This document shows positions 60,300 to 64,000 of a stretch of DNA of 64,000 nucleotides, one piece after another. A model generated the notes under the pieces. That model saw nothing but the letters and a program-made list of their open reading frames with translations, was not told the DNA's origin and ran no database searches. The stretch is taken from assembly GCA_946902875.1 (NCBI GenBank), contig OX336336.1, positions 4,248,545 to 4,312,544 on the forward strand. The letters run 5' to 3'. Source of the stretch: Nematopogon swammerdamellus. Lineage: Eukaryota > Arthropoda > Insecta > Lepidoptera > Adelidae. A program made the position numbers and the translations under genes. The first letter of the stretch is position 1. Every line of letters starts with the position of its first letter.

Positions 60300-60658
60300 T
60301 TAGGGTTCCGTATCCGTCGTACGGGACCCTATTACTAAGCCTACGCCGTCTATCTGTCTGTCTGTCTGTCCGGTCCGAGGGCTGCCTGCATCTCTTGAAC
60401 CGTAATAGGTAGCCTGTTGAAATTTTCACAGAATATGTGTTATTATGGCCGATATAACAACAGATAAGAAAAATAAGAAAAAGTAAAAAAATTCAGGGGT
60501 CCCTATACAAGAAACTAAAAAGTGTATGCGCGCCATCTACTGAAAAGATTATTAAGCATTTTAATTAATCCATAGATGGCGTTAGTGGCGCTGACCATGA
60601 CATGGCGATACGAAACCCTCGGTGCGAGAGTTCGACTCGCACTTGGCCGATTTTTTTT
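60300..60658 (+). mobile_element. GTTCCGTA-family repeat, copy 4
   Basis: Complete: 'tagggttccgtatccgtcgt' to 'cgagagttcgactcgcactt' plus a T run. Unexpanded 'ctgtctgtctgtctgtcc'. Confidence 0.85.
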
Positions 60659-61300
60659 TACGTTCACTTAGTCTACATTTACAAAAGTGTTTTTCTATTA
60701 CGTTTACCTTTATTAATAGGGACAATCAACTCAATATTACTTCATAAATTTGACTGCCATAAGAATCAGGAAGTAATTGGAATATTAATTGAAAAGTGCA
60801 ACGTAACTCGACGTAATAAGCTTCTGTTGCTAGCCACTGTTCCTAGGTATACCTATGCGTCGTTCCTACGTGCTCTCAGCTCAGGCTTCGGACTGCTTTC
60901 CAATAAAAAAGTATTTTTTTTTGTCGAACAACCATCAACGTGGCGACAAGACAAGGCGCGCGCGGCGACGAGCGAGCGGGAAAGTGAAATGAACATGGAA
61001 CAACTGGGGAAATGTTACAAAACCGTAGTTATAAAACAGTTTACATTGAAAGCGCCCGGTTTGTGTGAGACTGAAACTTCTGAAAAAAGGTGCCGTATGA
61101 CATTCTTCTATCTAAAACACTTTATTAGATAAATAGTCAAACTAAAAATAAAATAACGTATATTTTGTTTAATCTTTTAAACTATGCATTTTAAAATTAT
61201 AAAAAAATACTATTACATATAAAAATGATATAATTATAAAAATACAAATATAAAAATATATTAGTATTCCTTTCCGTTCTTTGATACGATTCCGTTATTT
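60659..61300. other. intergenic; open frame of no known family
   Basis: A 176-codon + frame starts inside the GTTCCGTA repeat and runs to 61132. It has no recognised domain, and its start lies in repeat DNA. A GC-richer patch sits at 60950-60985. Confidence 0.35.
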
Positions 61301-61470
61301 CCTCTCTTGAGGTACGGAACCCTAAAAACTTTAGTCTCTAGGTATATGCTATTACTAAGTCTGCGCCGTCCTTCTGCCTGTCCTACTTCTGTACTTTTGG
61401 AACCGTAATATGTGGCCGAATTAAATTTTCACAAAATATGCGTTGCGTTATTATGGCAAATAGTAAAAAA
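61301..61470 (+). mobile_element. GTTCCGTA-like diverged fragment
   Basis: 'ggtacggaaccctaaaaact', 'taagtctgcgccgtccttct' and 'attttcacaaaatatgcg'. Confidence 0.6.
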
Positions 61471-62220
61471 TAAATAAATAAAAAAGTAAATAAATGGTAG
61501 GGTAATACCCCACTGACTTTCTCGCTTGTTTGGCGAACTCAATGTTTTTATGTTCGAAATTCAAAATGTACTGACAGGACAGTTCAGTTGAATTAGTTAG
61601 GCGCTCGCAACAAACATTTTGTATGGAACATTTAATAGAAAGAAACCTTCGTTTGTATGGCAGCCACCGTTTTTTGAGTTTTCCTGGAAAAACAGATAAC
61701 GGTATCTTTTTAGACTAAAAATAGGGTTTCTATGTGGAAAATATAATAAAAATCGTTAGAGCCATTTTTGAGAAAATTGACCTTATCGAAATCATTCGTA
61801 TGACAGCTACCCTTATTTTTCCGAATTAAAAAAAAATTAAAAAGGTACCCCTAGATAATCATTTCAAACTACTAAATACGAATTTTGAACGAAATCGGTT
61901 GAGCGGTTGAGGCGCAAGGTCGCTGGACGGACACACACACACACACACACACCCTCACACACGTACACACACACACATACATGTTTTTCAAAACCACCTT
62001 TTTGGGATCGTTGACAGATATTGTATAGCCCAAATCAATCGAAATCTCAACTTCGAAATTTTGGACGATCACAATACTTCCTTTCTCCTTACAGTCGCTC
62101 GAAAGTAAAAATTAATGTGATCCCCATACAAGAAAAGTGTTTTTTTTTCAACGTGTTTAGTTTTTATGTGGTACGGAAACTCGGCGCCCGGATCCGACTC
62201 GCACTTGACCGATTTTTTAT
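61471..62220. other. unassigned repeat-like DNA with (AC)n
   Basis: An (AC)n tract at 61930-61980. The right end, 'ggatccgactcgcacttgac' + 'cgattttttat' (62188-62220), is a GTTCCGTA-family end, so much of this may be one diverged element. Confidence 0.5.
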
Positions 62221-62385
62221 ACTTAGGTATACCCAGATGTGAACTTGAAAATGTATGAGAAATGAAACGTGACGCATGACAACTGACTATAAACACACAC
62301 ACCCATTTAAATTTTCAACCAATATCTTCTGACATTCCCACATCCCTATGTAATATATATTTTAGTGCATTAGGTACATTAGAAA

Positions 62386-62469
62386 AAATAAAAACATTGC
62401 GCCGACTTCAAAAAACAACTAGAACTTAAGTTCTAGTTGTTTTTTGAAGTCGGCGCAATGTTTTTATTT
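62386..62469. repeat. 84-bp perfect palindrome without spacer
   Basis: Perfectly self-complementary around 62427/62428 ('gaactt|aagttc'). Each arm is 'aaataaaaacattgcgccga' then 'cttcaaaaaacaactagaac' and 'tt', resembling the TIR end of the 11416-13041 element placed head to head. Confidence 0.95.
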
Positions 62470-62855
62470 AAAACAGTTGTTTATTTCATTATTTTTAGTT
62501 AATTACCTATATCACGTTATATTAGTCTTTTTCCAGTGATTGGTACACACTTAACAGTTCATATCTTGAAAACTACTGAACCGATTTGGATGAAACTTGC
62601 ACTATTCCCTAAGTTGGAAGATACTTAATCCAACAAAAAAATTATGGCAATTCGTTTTCTAGTTTCCGAGAAATTCGTGGACAAACATACATACATATAC
62701 TATACATACAAACATTCATACACTTATGAAATTTGGCACACCTGTTTAGAAGCTTACGACGACTAATATATACGAATATTGTGCAATTCCAACGATATTA
62801 CATACATACGGGTCGAATTGATAACTCCTTTTTTTAAGAAGTCGGTTGAAAATGA
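62470..62855. mobile_element. element ending 'ttttttaagaagtcggttga'
   Basis: Interior 'gaaaactactgaaccgattt', 'gatgaaacttgcac' and CATA repeats. Its right end carries the 'aagtcggtt' motif complementary to the palindrome arm's 'ccgactt'. No ORF. Confidence 0.6.
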
Positions 62856-63300
62856 AATTTGCCTGTGACAATCCTATATTAAATATTTTACATTAAATTT
62901 ATAAAATTACCCGTTTCTGGAAAATCCTTGATATCTGTACCTATGTAAATTTTCTTTATATTGTGTTTGTGTTTTTCAAGACTATGTGTTCATCCAGAAT
63001 TGTTTTTTCTTTTAATTGACCGCACATGACAATGAATCTTTACTTAACTTGACACTGGCCGAAATGTCATAAAAAGACAATCGCAAAAAAAAAAAAACAT
63101 TCCAGCTTCAAGGCATCATCTCCGTCGATTCCTTGTTCAAATCATGTCCCCAGTGGTCGCTTTAGCTTCGCCTTGGTCACAGAACACTTCCATTAATCCG
63201 TCAAGTCACGAGCGGAACATTTTAACGCCCTGATTTTAATTCAGAGGTAATTTTAACTTGGACAACCTCTTTGAGAATTTCACTTTAATGTCTGTGCTTG
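62856..63300. other. unassigned DNA
   Basis: 63100-63230 is moderately GC and open in one frame after an acceptor-like 'cattccag', but no family is recognised. Confidence 0.35.
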
Positions 63301-63302
63301 TA

Positions 63303-63490
63303 CTGTGTGGGGCCGGTACTTAAATACAATAGCCCCACTGCATCTTTCCCCGTGCATGTCGTAAAAGACGACTAAGAGATAAGGACAAGATGCCATGCTA
63401 AAGGGCGACAGGATAGCCACCTCTCGCTTTGGCACGGTCTTTCCACCGAGTCATGCAACAGGTGGGTCTTCACGCCTTACTTACCGCTTG
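63303..63490 (+). mobile_element. (TATG)n-tailed SINE, 5' part
   Basis: 'gtgtggggccggtacttaaa' to 'gtgggtcttcacgccttact', then cut. Confidence 0.85.
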
Positions 63491-63529
63491 CGCAAAGAGG
63501 TTTACGCACAAAAAAAAGTTTATTTTAGA

Positions 63530-63705
63530 TTTTTTTTTATGGATACTGACACGGTTGGCTAAATCACCTACAACATCCGTGATGTCAGCCCATAACACCG
63601 GGTGAACTAGGTGCCATGTCAGTGCTTCCCTTCATTTCATGTCGGCTACACTGAACTGGACGGAAAACACGAACTATTTACATAGCCGTTTCGACAGACG
63701 TTTCA
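63530..63705 (-). mobile_element. 5S/tRNA-like SINE 3' fragment
   Basis: T run, 'atggatactgacacggttgg', 'gtgccatgtcagtgcttccc' and 'cgacagacgtttcattgcac'. Confidence 0.8.
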
Positions 63706-63754
63706 TTGCACATTGAAACATTAACTTAATTTTTCACTAAAATTTTTTTTTTAT

Positions 63755-63900
63755 TTGTTTTTATATCCGCTAAAATAACACATTCTGTGAAAATTTACGG
63801 TTCCAAAGATACAGCCATCGGACGGACGGACGGACATACACACACTTGACCCAATTTATAAGGTCCTTACCTGCCAGCATCGCTGGCTACGGAACCCTGA
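63755..63900 (-). mobile_element. GTTCCGTA-family fragment, reverse
   Basis: 'cacattctgtgaaaatttac', 'gatacagccatcggacggac' and 'ctacggaaccctga', so the left half of the element in reverse. Confidence 0.7.
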
Positions 63901-64000
63901 ATATGTGTCAATATGTAGGGGTGGTGGTATTAACGTTTTGAAAACAACGCATATAAATAATGTAATTTAGCCAGTATTTGCGAAATCACCTGAGTCATCT

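Noticed and set aside
60602..61132. 176-codon frame as a gene
   Set aside because: Its first part is GTTCCGTA repeat DNA and no domain or splice context is seen; kept only as unassigned.

Overview
This is a window of an insect nuclear genome, almost certainly a moth or butterfly. The evidence is AT-rich, TE-saturated DNA, multi-exon genes with short phase-conserved introns, and several repeat families I recognise as typical of Lepidoptera. Examples are repeats ending in a 'cccgcggcttcgctcgcgtg'-type end, repeats ending 'cttggccggttttttt', RTE and Jockey-like LINE tails, and tRNA- and 5S-like SINEs. The species cannot be named from the sequence. A 200-base run of N at 19414-19613 is an assembly gap.

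Only two host genes can be supported. Both are innexins (gap-junction channel subunits) on the + strand, in tandem. Gene 1 (13855-22315) is a divergent inx7-like innexin with six recognisable coding exons. Its expected fourth coding exon (TM3 plus the start of extracellular loop 2) is absent from the sequence and probably lies in the N gap. Gene 2 (35023-41089) is a complete seven-exon innexin of 416 codons that best resembles insect Inx7. At every comparable junction the two genes share intron position and phase (0,1,2,0,1,2), and exons 3 (148 nt) and 5 (151 nt) are the same length. An old tandem duplication explains this best. A good TATA + TCAGT core promoter sits upstream of gene 1.

Most of the rest is mobile or tandem DNA. 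1-13.6 kb: GTTCCGTA-family repeats, a 446-bp MITE, a 108-bp tandem array, a ~2.4-kb composite retroelement made of satellites, and a 1.6-kb long-TIR element carrying a decayed retroelement nuclease-like fragment. 22.3-35 kb: AT-rich DNA, an inverted 108-bp satellite, SINEs and LINE tails. 41.1-45 kb: a long-TIR MITE, then a young in-frame LINE RT fragment inserted with a visible target-site duplication into an older LINE of opposite orientation. 45-64 kb: SINEs, LINE ends, hairpin elements, and a second near-identical copy (55440-57668) of the composite retroelement seen at 6880-9310.

The most interesting items are: a tandem array of ~31-bp units whose first unit is the exon 1 splice donor of the inx7 gene; a GC-AG intron in gene 1 with a hairpin element inserted about 11 nt past the donor; SINEs that seem to combine tRNA A/B boxes with a 5S rRNA control region, with compensatory changes in the T-arm; an 84-bp spacerless perfect palindrome built from two transposon ends; and a probable LINE/SINE pair sharing a (TATG)n tail. 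No prokaryotic features, CRISPR arrays or true rRNA/tRNA genes were found.
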